Of a DNA stretch of 64,000 nucleotides, positions 17,405 through 24,781 are shown one piece after another (positions within the stretch are counted from its first letter, which is position 1; the number at the start of each line of letters is the position of its first letter). The stretch is from an uncultured Acetatifactor sp. (GTDB lineage: Bacteria; Bacillota; Clostridia; Lachnospirales; Lachnospiraceae): NCBI GenBank assembly GCA_949840885.1, contig CATKYJ010000017.1, forward strand, positions 1-64,000. Reading direction: 5' to 3'. The notes beneath the pieces are model-generated. The model had not been told where the DNA came from, made no database searches, and worked only from the letters and a program-made list of their open reading frames with translations. The translations under genes were made by a program, and so were the position numbers.

Positions 17405-18607
17405 ATGTATCAGACGATTGTGACATTGAAAAAGGGGGAGGGCCGTACCCTGAAAGCAGGCGGCATGTGGGTGTATGACAATGAAATCGCATCCGTTGCA
17501 GGAGATTTTGAAAACGGTGACGTAGTAGAAGTCCGCGATTTTGACGGCTACTGTATGGGCTGCGGGTATATCAACACAAAATCCAAAATCACGGTGCGGA
17601 TGCTGTCCCGCAGAAAGGACACGGTTATAGACCAGGCATTCATAGAGAGGCGTGTGAGGGATGCCTGGGAGTACCGCAAGGGGACCATAGACACCTCCAG
17701 CTGCCGCCTGATCTTTGGCGAAGCTGACTTCCTGCCGGGCATTGTGGTGGATAAGTTTGCCGATGTGCTGGTGGTGGAGTCCCTGGCTCTGGGGATTGAC
17801 AGATGGAAAGGAACCATTGTGGAAACTCTGAAGAAAGTGCTGGCTGAAGACGGCATTTCCGTTCGCGGCGTCTACGAGCGCAGCGATGCCAAGGTGCGTC
17901 TCCAGGAGGGAATGGAACGGATTAAAGGCTTTCTTGGGGAGCCATTTGACACAAAGGTGGAGATCCTGGAAAACGGTGTACGGTATATCGTGGATGTGGA
18001 GGACGGGCAGAAGACGGGATTTTTCCTGGACCAGAAGAACAACAGGGCTGCAGTGGGGAGGCTGTGCAGGGGAAAAAAGGTGCTGGACTGCTTCACCCAT
18101 ACGGGATCCTTTGCCCTGAACGCCGGGGCGGCCGGGGCGGAAAGCGTGCTGGGGGTGGACGCCTCGGAGCTTGCGGTGGAACAGGCCAGGGAGAATGCCA
18201 GGCTCAACTGCCTGGAGGAGAGGGTGCGCTTTGAGTGCGCGGATGTATTCGAGCTGTTGCCAAAGCTGGAGCAGCAGGGAGAGCAGTTCGACGTGGTTAT
18301 CCTGGATCCGCCTGCGTTTACAAAGTCGCGCAGTTCCGTGAAAAATGCCGTAAAGGGATATCGCGAGATCAATCTCCGGGGCATGAAGCTGGTCCGGGAC
18401 GGAGGATTCCTGGCCACCTGCTCCTGTTCCCATTTCATGGAGCCGGAACTTTTTGCCAAGACCATCAGAGAGGCGGCAACGGGAGCCCATAAGCGGCTGC
18501 GGCAGGTGGAATTTCGCACCCAGGGGCCGGACCATCCGATTCTGTGGGCTGCAGATCAGTCATATTATTTGAAATTCTACATCTTCCAGTTGTGTAATGA
18601 GAGATAA
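17405..18607 (+). CDS. Class I rRNA methyltransferase (RlmI/RlmK-like)
   Basis: A 400-residue SAM-dependent methyltransferase of the RlmI type. The N-terminal PUA-like domain includes GGMWVYDNEI. A central region carries the family block DFLPGIVVDKFADVLV, and the Rossmann domain has SAM motif I VLDCFTHTGSFALNAGAAGA, GVDASELAVE and the catalytic DPPAFTKS, then TCSCSHFM. RlmI methylates C5 of a 23S rRNA cytosine (C1962 in E. coli). Start MYQTIVTLKKG follows GAAGGGGG; an upstream in-frame ATG lacks a binding site. It lies next to a ribosome-repair module, which may be coincidence. Confidence 0.85.
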   Translation: MYQTIVTLKKGEGRTLKAGGMWVYDNEIASVAGDFENGDVVEVRDFDGYCMGCGYINTKSKITVRMLSRRKDTVIDQAFIERRVRDAWEYRKGTIDTSSCRLIFGEADFLPGIVVDKFADVLVVESLALGIDRWKGTIVETLKKVLAEDGISVRGVYERSDAKVRLQEGMERIKGFLGEPFDTKVEILENGVRYIVDVEDGQKTGFFLDQKNNRAAVGRLCRGKKVLDCFTHTGSFALNAGAAGAESVLGVDASELAVEQARENARLNCLEERVRFECADVFELLPKLEQQGEQFDVVILDPPAFTKSRSSVKNAVKGYREINLRGMKLVRDGGFLATCSCSHFMEPELFAKTIREAATGAHKRLRQVEFRTQGPDHPILWAADQSYYLKFYIFQLCNER

Positions 18608-18679
18608 GAAAATCCAAAACTTCGCACGGAGGAATGGCCTGAAAGGCAGGGGAAACCCGGCTCCCTTTAAAATAGCTGC

Positions 18680-18708
18680 TTGCCAATCCTGAAAGTCTGT
18701 GATATGAT
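18680..18708 (+). promoter_or_regulatory. Promoter of RtcB-PrfH module 2
   Basis: TTGCCA (18680-18685), 17-bp spacer, TATGAT (18703-18708). Layout and flanks match the promoter of module 1. Confidence 0.75.
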
Positions 18709-18757
18709 GTATTCGTCAGCGAAAAATAAGAGATGATTTCTGAAAGGAGGGCTTGCC

Positions 18758-18838
18758 ATGCAGAACAATACACAATACCGAAACAGAATAGATAAACGGA
18801 AGATCAAAGGCACAGCGCTCCTTATGAGCTGCAGATAG
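18758..18838 (+). CDS. 26-aa leader peptide upstream of rtcB (module 2)
   Basis: ATG behind GAAAGGAGGGCTTGCC encodes 26 residues with the shared pattern MQ-N---Y-N-I, IKGTAL. It has the same length as the module 1 leader while several codons differ (for example EEL against DKR), suggesting selection on the peptide or its translation. AGCGCTCC (18814-18821) in the GTAL codons can pair with GGGGTGCT of the terminator-like hairpin at 18938-18945 through two G-U wobbles, so the alternative pairing is kept. Confidence 0.65.
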   Translation: MQNNTQYRNRIDKRKIKGTALLMSCR

Positions 18839-18852
18839 CATTGGTACTCATC

Positions 18853-18883
18853 AGAGCATTCTTAACGGAAAGGAGAATGCTCT
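18853..18883 (+). repeat. Hairpin in the module 2 leader
   Basis: AGAGCATTCT and AGAATGCTCT form a perfect 10-bp stem with an 11-nt loop between the leader ORF and the terminator-like hairpin. No identical hairpin exists in module 1, where CGGCAG/TTGCCG is the nearest equivalent. Confidence 0.5.
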
Positions 18884-18929
18884 TAAAGTATTTGCTGTTG
18901 TCATGCAGGCTGCAGAGGACTGGGAGATT

Positions 18930-18951
18930 GCACCTTTGGGGTGCTTTTTTT
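18930..18951 (+). terminator. Attenuator-like terminator before rtcB (module 2)
   Basis: GCACC-TTTGG-GGTGC followed by seven T, identical in core to the module 1 hairpin and at the same place relative to the ligase gene. Confidence 0.55.
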
Positions 18952-18976
18952 GTGTCCATTTTTAAGGAGACAGAAG

Positions 18977-19026
18977 TTTGGAGGCAAACCTCCAAATATT
19001 GGTTGATGTGCCCGCCAAAGCGGGCA
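18977..19026 (+). repeat. Two adjacent hairpins inserted before rtcB copy 2
   Basis: TTTGGAGG/CCTCCAAA (18977-18996, loop CAAA) and TGCCCGC/GCGGGCA (19009-19026, loop CAAA) stand back to back between the attenuator and the TTG start. Module 1 has only about 10 nt here, so this is an insertion of about 60 bp, perhaps a small palindromic repeat element. It now supplies the GGGGGT binding site used by the TTG start. Confidence 0.55.
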
Positions 19027-19039
19027 TGGGGGTATAAAA

Positions 19040-20149
19040 TTGAAGACAGTAAAAGGTATGTTTGCCGAGGCAACTATATTTACGGACGACGTGGAGGCAT
19101 ACGCCGAGGCACAGGTAAAGATGATATGCGACAATGAGGCGGCCCAGGGCAGCAGGATCCGCATGATGCCGGACATCCATCCCGGCAGAGTGGGTCCCAT
19201 CGGCCTGGCTATGACAGTCACGGACAGAGTGATTCCGCAGCTTTTAGGCGTGGACATAGGCTGCGGCATGACCTGTGTAAAGGTAAATAAAGACAATGCG
19301 GAATTCCTGAAACTGGATAAGGTCATCCGGGAGAATGTGCCGTCGGGTTTCTCCATACGGAAAGAAGCGCATCACATGGCGGCGGAATTTCCCTATGAAA
19401 AGCTCCGCTGTGTCAAGCATATCAACAGGCAGAGAGCGGAAAGAAGCCTGGGCACTCTGGGCGGCGGCAATCATTTCATAGAACTTGACAGGGGAGCGGA
19501 CGGAAATCTGTACCTGGTGGTACACACGGGCAGCAGACATCTGGGGGAGGAAGTGGCGGAGTACTACACGAAGCTCGCCAGTACCTCTCTGAGAGAGCGA
19601 GGCCTTAAGGTTCCCTATTACATGAGCTATCTGGAAAAGGACGCAAGAGAAGCCTATGTTGAAGATGTGCGGATTATCCAGGACTATGCGGAGCAGAACC
19701 GGCAGATCATCGTCAGAGAGATCCTGAAAGGGATGAAATGGAAAGCAATAGAGCAGTTCTCGGTGCCGCATAATTATCTGGACCTTTCAGGGATGCTTCG
19801 AAAAGGGGCTATTGCCGCCGGAGAGGGGGACAGGGTGGTTATCCCGGTAAATATGAGGGATGGGATTATCCTGGGCATAGGAATGGGAAATGCAGACTGG
19901 AACAATTCGGCGCCCCACGGTTCCGGCAGGAGATGGAAGAGGGAAGATGTGAAGAACCGATATACGGTGTCGGACTTCAAAAAGGAAATGAAAGGCATTT
20001 ACAGCAGCTGCGTGGGGGCGGACACACTGGATGAGGCGCCCTTTGCCTATCGGTCCGTGACAGAGATCGCAGAACAGATTCAGGATACTGTCCGAATAAC
20101 GGAAATTCTAAAACCCGTCTATAATTACAAGGCGGGAAGCAGGAAATAG
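19040..20149 (+). CDS. rtcB: RtcB-family RNA ligase (RtcB2-like), copy 2
   Basis: A 369-residue paralogue of the ligase at 569, similar along its whole length, with the same blocks (GVDIGCGMTC, GTLGGGNHF, HTGSRHLG, APHGSGR), so all active-site residues are kept. The start is TTG, aligned with the ATG of copy 1 (KTVKGMFAEA against KTVKGIYAEA), behind GGGGGTATAAAA. The upstream region has two inserted hairpins. Weaker initiation could mean lower or conditionally controlled expression. It is followed by its own prfH, keeping the ligase/rescue-factor pairing. Confidence 0.9.
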   Translation: MKTVKGMFAEATIFTDDVEAYAEAQVKMICDNEAAQGSRIRMMPDIHPGRVGPIGLAMTVTDRVIPQLLGVDIGCGMTCVKVNKDNAEFLKLDKVIRENVPSGFSIRKEAHHMAAEFPYEKLRCVKHINRQRAERSLGTLGGGNHFIELDRGADGNLYLVVHTGSRHLGEEVAEYYTKLASTSLRERGLKVPYYMSYLEKDAREAYVEDVRIIQDYAEQNRQIIVREILKGMKWKAIEQFSVPHNYLDLSGMLRKGAIAAGEGDRVVIPVNMRDGIILGIGMGNADWNNSAPHGSGRRWKREDVKNRYTVSDFKKEMKGIYSSCVGADTLDEAPFAYRSVTEIAEQIQDTVRITEILKPVYNYKAGSRK

Positions 20150-20166
20150 CGTCGCTGGAAAGGGTT

Positions 20167-20203
20167 GGGGACGAAAGGCGACTGATGGCTGAAAATCGTC
20201 CCC
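20167..20203 (+). repeat. Hairpin between rtcB and prfH (module 2)
   Basis: GGGGACGA and TCGTCCCC form an 8-bp stem. Sequence differs from the hairpin in the same interval of module 1, but the position is conserved. Confidence 0.45.
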
Positions 20204-20263
20204 GATCCCGGGCGCTGTACGGGCATGGAAGCAGGAATATCGAATAGTATGAGGAGTGTATAT

Positions 20264-20857
20264 ATGATAATTCAAATCAGTGCGGGACAGGGGCCGGCCG
20301 AGTGCCAGCTGGCGGTGGCAAAACTGTTCCAGGCGCTTAAAAGGGAGTACGGAGATATGGAAATCCTGTCGGAGACCAGGGGCTATGAAAAAGGCTGCCT
20401 TGATTCTATCCGCTTCCGCACCGGGCATGATCTAAGCAGCCTGGAAGGAACGGTGCTGTGGATCTGCAGGAGTCCCTTTCGCAAGAACCATAAGAGGAAG
20501 AACTGGTATGTGGACGTGAGTATTATTCCGGAAACACAGGAGGCGGCAGCGGACGAAGCATACCGGGTCGAGAAGTTCCGCTGCGGCGGGAAAGGAGGAC
20601 AGAATGTGAATAAGGTGGAGACTGGCGTGCGGATTGTCCATATCCCCACAGGGCTTGCGGTCCGGGCCACAAAGGAGCGGAGTCAGTTCCAGAATAAGCG
20701 AAAGGCTATGGAGAGGCTGCAGGAGAAGCTTGCCAATCTTCGGCAGGAGCAGCAAGAGGGGCAGAAAGGCACCGCCTGGATGGAACACTACCGTATTGTC
20801 AGGGGTAATCCGGTGCGTATTTATGAAGGGGAGAGGTTTTTGCTGAAAGAGAAGTAG
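20264..20857 (+). CDS. prfH: PrfH-type peptide chain release factor homologue, copy 2
   Basis: A 197-residue PrfH with the GGQ loop CGGKGGQNVNKVETGV and the conserved C-terminal HYRIVRGNPVR, lacking a codon-recognition domain. It starts MIIQISAGQGPAECQL like copy 1 and has GAGGAGTG seven bases upstream. It ends LLKEK, about 20 residues earlier than copy 1. With the upstream ligase it forms the second ribosome rescue-and-repair unit. Confidence 0.88.
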   Translation: MIIQISAGQGPAECQLAVAKLFQALKREYGDMEILSETRGYEKGCLDSIRFRTGHDLSSLEGTVLWICRSPFRKNHKRKNWYVDVSIIPETQEAAADEAYRVEKFRCGGKGGQNVNKVETGVRIVHIPTGLAVRATKERSQFQNKRKAMERLQEKLANLRQEQQEGQKGTAWMEHYRIVRGNPVRIYEGERFLLKEK

Positions 20858-20937
20858 AAACTGGGTTCACGAGACAGAAACCGTGACCGCCGGTGGAAAA
20901 GCCTGATGAATTGGTTGAAAAATAACCAGTCAGGAAC

Positions 20938-21024
20938 TATAATAGAATCTAAGACAAGATTCTATTATCGAATAGTATAATAGAATCTAAGATAAGATTC
21001 TATTATCAAATAGTATAATAGAAC
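20938..21024 (+). repeat. 38-bp tandem repeat, 2.3 copies, each a hairpin
   Basis: TATAATAGAATCTAAG begins at 20938, 20976 and (partly) 21014. Each unit contains AATAGAATCT/AGATTCTATT arms. The array lies between prfH copy 2 and the next gene and could work as a weak terminator or mRNA stabiliser. Copy number may vary between strains. Confidence 0.75.
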
Positions 21025-21104
21025 AGACAACGGAAACATAGCTGCAGGATTTCCGGGAGGTTTTCGGGATTTTCGGCAGACAGGAACAGAGAGAGACTCA
21101 GGTT

Positions 21105-22016
21105 ATGAAAATAGGGAAATATATATTGCGGGCTGTGCTTTTCCTGCTGGCGGCGGTTGCGGCAGGGGTCGGACTCTATCTGTATCCGGCATGGAAATCC
21201 GCAGGGGCGATGGAGGACAGAATGAGTCTGTCGTACAAAGCGTTCGAACTGGAGGTGGAGCTGGACAGGGAAGCGATACCGGCAGAGCAGGCCCAAATGT
21301 TCGGGATATTGGCGGGGCTGACAGGAATAGAGGAGGAGGCTCTGTACCGCCTGTCCATAAAGGGAGGTATGGAGGAAGACCGGATTCACTTCACGGTCTG
21401 TCCATATGGCAGGACGGAGCCTTTGTTTGAGCTGTATTTAAGCGATGACATGAAGCTCATAAACGAGACCATGGTGTATGACGCCGTCCGCAGCCATCTG
21501 GCAGGGCGGTTTGGGCTTCTGGGGTATCTGATGCCCGTGCAGGAGGAGACTGTGTATCTGACACTGGAGCAGGTGGAGAAGCTGTTCGGAGCGGATTTGA
21601 GCGCGTATACGGAGTTGCGCCTGCAGCAAGCCCGCAGAAGCATTACAGCAAAGGAATATTTCCTCCTGTTTGCCATGATGTCCAGGGAAAAGCAGGGGGA
21701 GGGGTATCGGTTTACGCTGGATACAGAGGAGGCCCGGCTTTGCTTTGAGGTAATTTATGGAGGAAAGGCAGATTGGGCGCGGATGGAGCTTCAGGCACAG
21801 AATCCGGCGGACCTCCTTGACAAAGCGGGCAGCGCGTTTCCCTGGCTGGATCAGTGGCTGCCCGGGGTGGAGGTCAGGGGCCTGAAAAGCATTTCTCTCA
21901 CTTTGACGCCGGAGGAGCGCGGGACCGTGACGATGCCGACAAACCTGGCCAGTCAGGAGATTGTGGATACCATAGCGAAGCTCCGTGGGTGGATACAGGA
22001 GACTTTTGGAAAATAG
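21105..22016 (+). CDS. Uncharacterised membrane-anchored protein, 303 aa
   Basis: An N-terminal hydrophobic helix (residues 7-27, ILRAVLFLLAAVAAGVGLYL) is followed by a large soluble domain that would be extracytoplasmic. The soluble part is mixed alpha/beta, with many acidic residues and no recognised catalytic motif. It lacks a lipobox Cys. The next gene starts 42 bp downstream and also encodes a membrane protein, so the two are probably an operon with a shared envelope role. Function unknown. Confidence 0.7.
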   Translation: MKIGKYILRAVLFLLAAVAAGVGLYLYPAWKSAGAMEDRMSLSYKAFELEVELDREAIPAEQAQMFGILAGLTGIEEEALYRLSIKGGMEEDRIHFTVCPYGRTEPLFELYLSDDMKLINETMVYDAVRSHLAGRFGLLGYLMPVQEETVYLTLEQVEKLFGADLSAYTELRLQQARRSITAKEYFLLFAMMSREKQGEGYRFTLDTEEARLCFEVIYGGKADWARMELQAQNPADLLDKAGSAFPWLDQWLPGVEVRGLKSISLTLTPEERGTVTMPTNLASQEIVDTIAKLRGWIQETFGK

Positions 22017-22058
22017 ATGCGTACGGGCAGATGCTGAAAATCACGGGGAGGGACAGGG

Positions 22059-22721
22059 ATGGCGGCCAACTGGAGAGACGATTGGAAAGAGGATTTGGCG
22101 AAGATGCTGGTGTGGGGGCTGATTGGAGGACTGTGTGTAGCGGGAATCGTCCTCCTTTTGGGCAACGGCAGGGATTTCTGGACTGTGCTAAAGCCGGGGT
22201 ATGATGTGGAATACCTCATGGAGAACGGAGGAGCTAGGGAAGGTATGCATGTGACGGGGCAGGTACCGTATGTCTATGACTGCTTCGCCAATCTGTCAGA
22301 CTTTGACGGGAAAGACATCAGCGGTTATTATTACGCGCTGCCCACTTTGGACGGGATGCTGATTCTGGAAGTACCGGAAAGCAGGTACGAGGCCATGGAG
22401 ACGCTGTGGGAGGAGACCTGGCAGTATATGTCGGACGGAATCCTGCCGGCATCTCCGGTGCCTGTGGAGGGCTATTTGACGAGTGCCAAGGGGAGGCTTC
22501 CGTATCTGCTGGCGGAATATCTGCGGGATGGGCTGGAATACTCGCAGGAAGAGGTGGACGCCATGGGTGAACCGCTGATGATCGTATATGCCACCGAGAA
22601 GCTGCGGCGGGCCAGGATATATGCGCCGGTGGGCATGATTCTACTGACTTCCGGGATCCTGCTGACGATATTGTACCTGTTTCTCCGGAAGCGATACGTG
22701 GAAAAAGAAATAGAAAAATAA
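22059..22721 (+). CDS. Uncharacterised membrane protein, 220 aa
   Basis: Two transmembrane segments flank an extracytoplasmic domain of about 150 residues: helix 1 at about 14-33 (WGLIGGLCVAGIVLLLG) and helix 2 near the C-terminus (MILLTSGILLTILYLFL). It ends in a basic/acidic cytoplasmic tail. It resembles small membrane proteins of unknown function common in Lachnospiraceae. It follows the preceding gene closely. No enzyme motif is seen. Confidence 0.7.
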   Translation: MAANWRDDWKEDLAKMLVWGLIGGLCVAGIVLLLGNGRDFWTVLKPGYDVEYLMENGGAREGMHVTGQVPYVYDCFANLSDFDGKDISGYYYALPTLDGMLILEVPESRYEAMETLWEETWQYMSDGILPASPVPVEGYLTSAKGRLPYLLAEYLRDGLEYSQEEVDAMGEPLMIVYATEKLRRARIYAPVGMILLTSGILLTILYLFLRKRYVEKEIEK

Positions 22722-22855
22722 GGATTTTAAAAAAGGTTTAAAAAATTTTAAAAAATTTGCAAAAAACACTTGCATTTATGGACGCAATATTATATAATCT
22801 ATTTTGTTCTTGTGAGAGACATTGTGTTGCGAAAGCAGCACGGCACATAAGAGAT

Positions 22856-22928
22856 GCGCCATTAGCTCAGTTGGTAGAGCACCTGACTCTTAATCAGGGT
22901 GTCCAGGGTTCGAGCCCCTGATGGCGCA
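22856..22928 (+). tRNA. tRNA-Lys (CTT), integration target
   Basis: A 73-nt tRNA with acceptor GCGCCAT/ATGGCGC, T8-A9-GCTC, anticodon arm CCTGA-CTCTTAA-TCAGG (anticodon CTT), T arm CAGGG-TTCGAGC-CCCTG and discriminator A; CCA is not encoded. Everything from the anticodon stem to beyond the 3' end is repeated at 58821 and 62204, so elements integrate here and restore the gene each time. Confidence 0.95.
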
Positions 22929-22981
22929 TTGTAAGGACTGTTTTTGAGGACATATGAGCCTTGGGGACGGTTCTTTTTTTG
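22886..22981 (+). repeat. Attachment repeat 1 (prophage attL)
   Basis: A 96-bp sequence from ACTCTTAATC in the tRNA anticodon loop to CTTTTTTTG beyond the tRNA gene, including a T-rich terminator-like tail. It recurs base for base at 58821-58916 and 62204-62299. It lies directly before the prophage integrase. Confidence 0.95.
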
Positions 22982-23058
22982 TGCCCGGAAAACCGCATGA
23001 AATCTGCATTTTCGGCTGGACTGTATGTAGTTTGATGTAATGCAATGTGTTTGGAGGT

Positions 23059-23129
23059 AAATGTCTCAAATTGATCTCACCAAGTAAAAAACAGGGGTTT
23101 TGGAAATGAGATGTCTCACTTTTGTCTCA
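23059..23129 (+). promoter_or_regulatory. Candidate integrase arm-binding sites (attL side)
   Basis: AGATGTCTCACTTTTGTCTCA (written as repeats of TGTCTCA) occurs at 23109-23129, with a related ATGTCTCA copy at about 23060. The identical 21-bp sequence recurs at 58748-58768 just inside the other end. Repeated GTCTCA at both inner ends is what arm-type integrase sites look like. Confidence 0.6.
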
Positions 23130-23136
23130 CTTTATT

Positions 23137-24222
23137 TCAGCAGTTAAGCGCCATTTCTACGGCCTTTTGGGCATCTTCCTTGTCCAGGATGATATGGTTG
23201 TATACCTCTATGACCATTTTTTCATCATCCCCCAGCAGCTCCGCAATTTTTTTGATCGAGACAGTGGGTATCTGGTAGCAAAGGTTCGTGCAGTAATTGT
23301 GACGGAAAATATGCGCGGTCAGATCCGGGGAATCCATCTTCTGCCGGATGCCGGCCCAAAACTTAACATAGGAGCTCTTGGTCATAATATCTTTCCCTGC
23401 AGTAAAGAAGAGCCTGGCTCCGTTCAGGCACCGGCAGTACTCCTGGAGGAATGGCAGCACGTTGGATGGTATCGGGACTTCGCGGATGCCGTTCTGGCTC
23501 TTCGTGGACTTGATGTAGGGTGTATTTTCATCAAAGGCGAGGGATTTATCTATTTTCAGTTTTTTTCCCTTAAAATCGAAATCAGAGCGTTCCAGGGCTA
23601 GGGCCTCTCCCCTGCGCAGGCCGCAGCCATATATCACATATACAAAAGCTTTCTGCATATTGGTAAAATCCGCGGAGAAGACAGCATCTTTTTCTCCCTG
23701 GGTCAGGGGACGCTTGTCTGTTACTTTCTGCTTCTTGATACGGATCCCGTCAAATATCTCCATATATACGGCCGGGGAGATATGCTTATCGGTGATGGCG
23801 GCTTTTACCACCTGCTTCAGGGTAAGGAGTATCTGCTCCTGCGTCCGAGTCTTGCCAGATGCTGCATTCAGGCATATGAGTACATCCGTCTTCCGAATAG
23901 AGGAGATGGGGACGGATTTGAGAATATCCAAGTGGACGTCTATGATGCGGCGATACATGGCTTTCGTGTTCAGTTCCACATCATGCTTGTAGATCTCCAG
24001 CCATGTCCTGGCGTAATCCTGTACGGAGGCCTTGGACTCTTTCAGGATGTCCCGGTTCCTGACTTTTTCATCCATCTCCCGAACCATTTCTTCCAGGGCC
24101 CGGCTGGACTTCTTCGTCCGGACAGTCACACGATGCTTCGTGCCCTTTTCCGTATAAGTGCCGTCCCAGACTTTTGCCTGGAAGTATCCGTCCTTTCCTT
24201 TGGTGTATTTTGCTGTCGCCAT
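23137..24222 (-). CDS. int: Prophage tyrosine integrase
   Basis: A 361-residue phage integrase. The N-terminal AP2-like arm-binding region starts MATAKYTKGKDGYFQAKVW, then comes a SAM-like core-binding domain (about 65-165), and the catalytic domain has GCGLRRGEAL (Arg), HIFRHNY (His-x-x-Arg) and VYNHI with the nucleophilic Tyr. It lies at the attL end, reading outward to tRNA-Lys. Start chosen at MATAKY behind TAAAGGAGGGACTGCC; the frame is open further upstream without a binding site. Confidence 0.93.
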   Translation of the reverse strand: MATAKYTKGKDGYFQAKVWDGTYTEKGTKHRVTVRTKKSSRALEEMVREMDEKVRNRDILKESKASVQDYARTWLEIYKHDVELNTKAMYRRIIDVHLDILKSVPISSIRKTDVLICLNAASGKTRTQEQILLTLKQVVKAAITDKHISPAVYMEIFDGIRIKKQKVTDKRPLTQGEKDAVFSADFTNMQKAFVYVIYGCGLRRGEALALERSDFDFKGKKLKIDKSLAFDENTPYIKSTKSQNGIREVPIPSNVLPFLQEYCRCLNGARLFFTAGKDIMTKSSYVKFWAGIRQKMDSPDLTAHIFRHNYCTNLCYQIPTVSIKKIAELLGDDEKMVIEVYNHIILDKEDAQKAVEMALNC

Positions 24223-24386
24223 GGCAGTCCCTCCTTTAAAAAATGAGTATAAAAATAACAGCCAAGCGAAAAACCGCTTGCAGGCTGCCCCCGCAGATGA
24301 TACAATGTTCTTGCGTTGGTGTATCCCTCCGGGATATATCATTGGCCGTCTGGTGCTGGTAACACCGGACGGCTTTAAAATTTTGG

Positions 24387-24415
24387 TTGTAAATTTCTGC
24401 TCCATGGTATATAAT
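24387..24415 (+). promoter_or_regulatory. Promoter of the antitoxin RNA (prophage)
   Basis: TTGTAA (24387-24392), 17-bp spacer, TATAAT (24410-24415), pointing toward the 3' end of the small toxin gene on the opposite strand. Confidence 0.65.
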
Positions 24416-24421
24416 ATGCTT

Positions 24422-24518
24422 AACAAGAGAGCCAATGGCTAGAGTACACCTAGCCGCCAGCAAGTTTCAGTGCAAAAAGTAGCGCCTTATCTTACCAGGA
24501 CGGGGCGCTACTTTTTGC
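24422..24518 (+). ncRNA. Candidate antisense RNA antitoxin (RatA-like)
   Basis: A predicted RNA of about 97 nt runs from the TTGTAA/TATAAT promoter to the hairpin shared with the convergent toxin gene. It contains a GGCTAG/CTAGCC hairpin and is complementary to the last part of the toxin mRNA. This convergent arrangement with 3' overlap is that of the TxpA/RatA type I system. No coding frame is evident. Expression is inferred. Confidence 0.55.
24472..24518. terminator. Shared bidirectional terminator of the toxin-antitoxin pair
   Basis: GCAAAAAGTAGCGCC and GGCGCTACTTTTTGC are perfect 15-bp inverted repeats with a 17-nt loop. A-runs and T-runs on each side serve both strands. The toxin stop codon lies inside the right arm. 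Confidence 0.85.
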
Positions 24519-24594
24519 GTGCAATATAGACAACAAGAGTAATCACAGCGCAAAGCATAATTACAAACTGGATCAGATCCGAATATGTAACCAT
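24508..24594 (-). CDS. Small hydrophobic toxin (putative holin-like toxin, type I TA)
   Basis: A 28-residue peptide starting MVTYSDLIQFVIMLCAVIT and ending IARKK: short polar N-terminus, one transmembrane helix and a basic tail. The pattern MVTY--L-QFV-MLCAVITL is that of the Firmicutes holin-like toxin family. AAGGGAGCTGGTGCCA precedes the ATG. A promoter and shared terminator for an antisense RNA lie on the opposite strand. It probably depolarises the membrane if not silenced and could stabilise the prophage. A TATAAT on the minus strand at 24665-24670 may be its -10 box; its -35 is weak. Confidence 0.75.
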   Translation of the reverse strand: MVTYSDLIQFVIMLCAVITLVVYIARKK

Positions 24595-24725
24595 TGGCAC
24601 CAGCTCCCTTCCATAAGTGTCCGGCAGCTGACGTAATCGCCCCATTGGCTCCCCGGGTAAGCATATTATATTGTCATAGTGCTTTCAACTGGTGACAGTT
24701 TGTCGCCGTTTCGTTATGTTCTCCC

Positions 24726-24743
24726 TGTTGCGATGTCGCAACA
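24726..24743. promoter_or_regulatory. 18-bp palindrome upstream of the toxin gene
   Basis: TGTTGCGA-TG-TCGCAACA is perfectly symmetrical and lies between the RhuM gene and the small toxin gene. It has the look of a dimer-bound operator. The regulator is not known. Confidence 0.4.
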
Positions 24744-24781
24744 AATTATTGTGTAAAGAGTCAGCAACGGGATGCTTCTGA

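Noticed and set aside
23109..23129. Prophage att core
   Set aside because: The 21-bp repeat lies inside the prophage at unequal distances from the ends. The 96-bp tRNA-derived repeats are the true boundaries.
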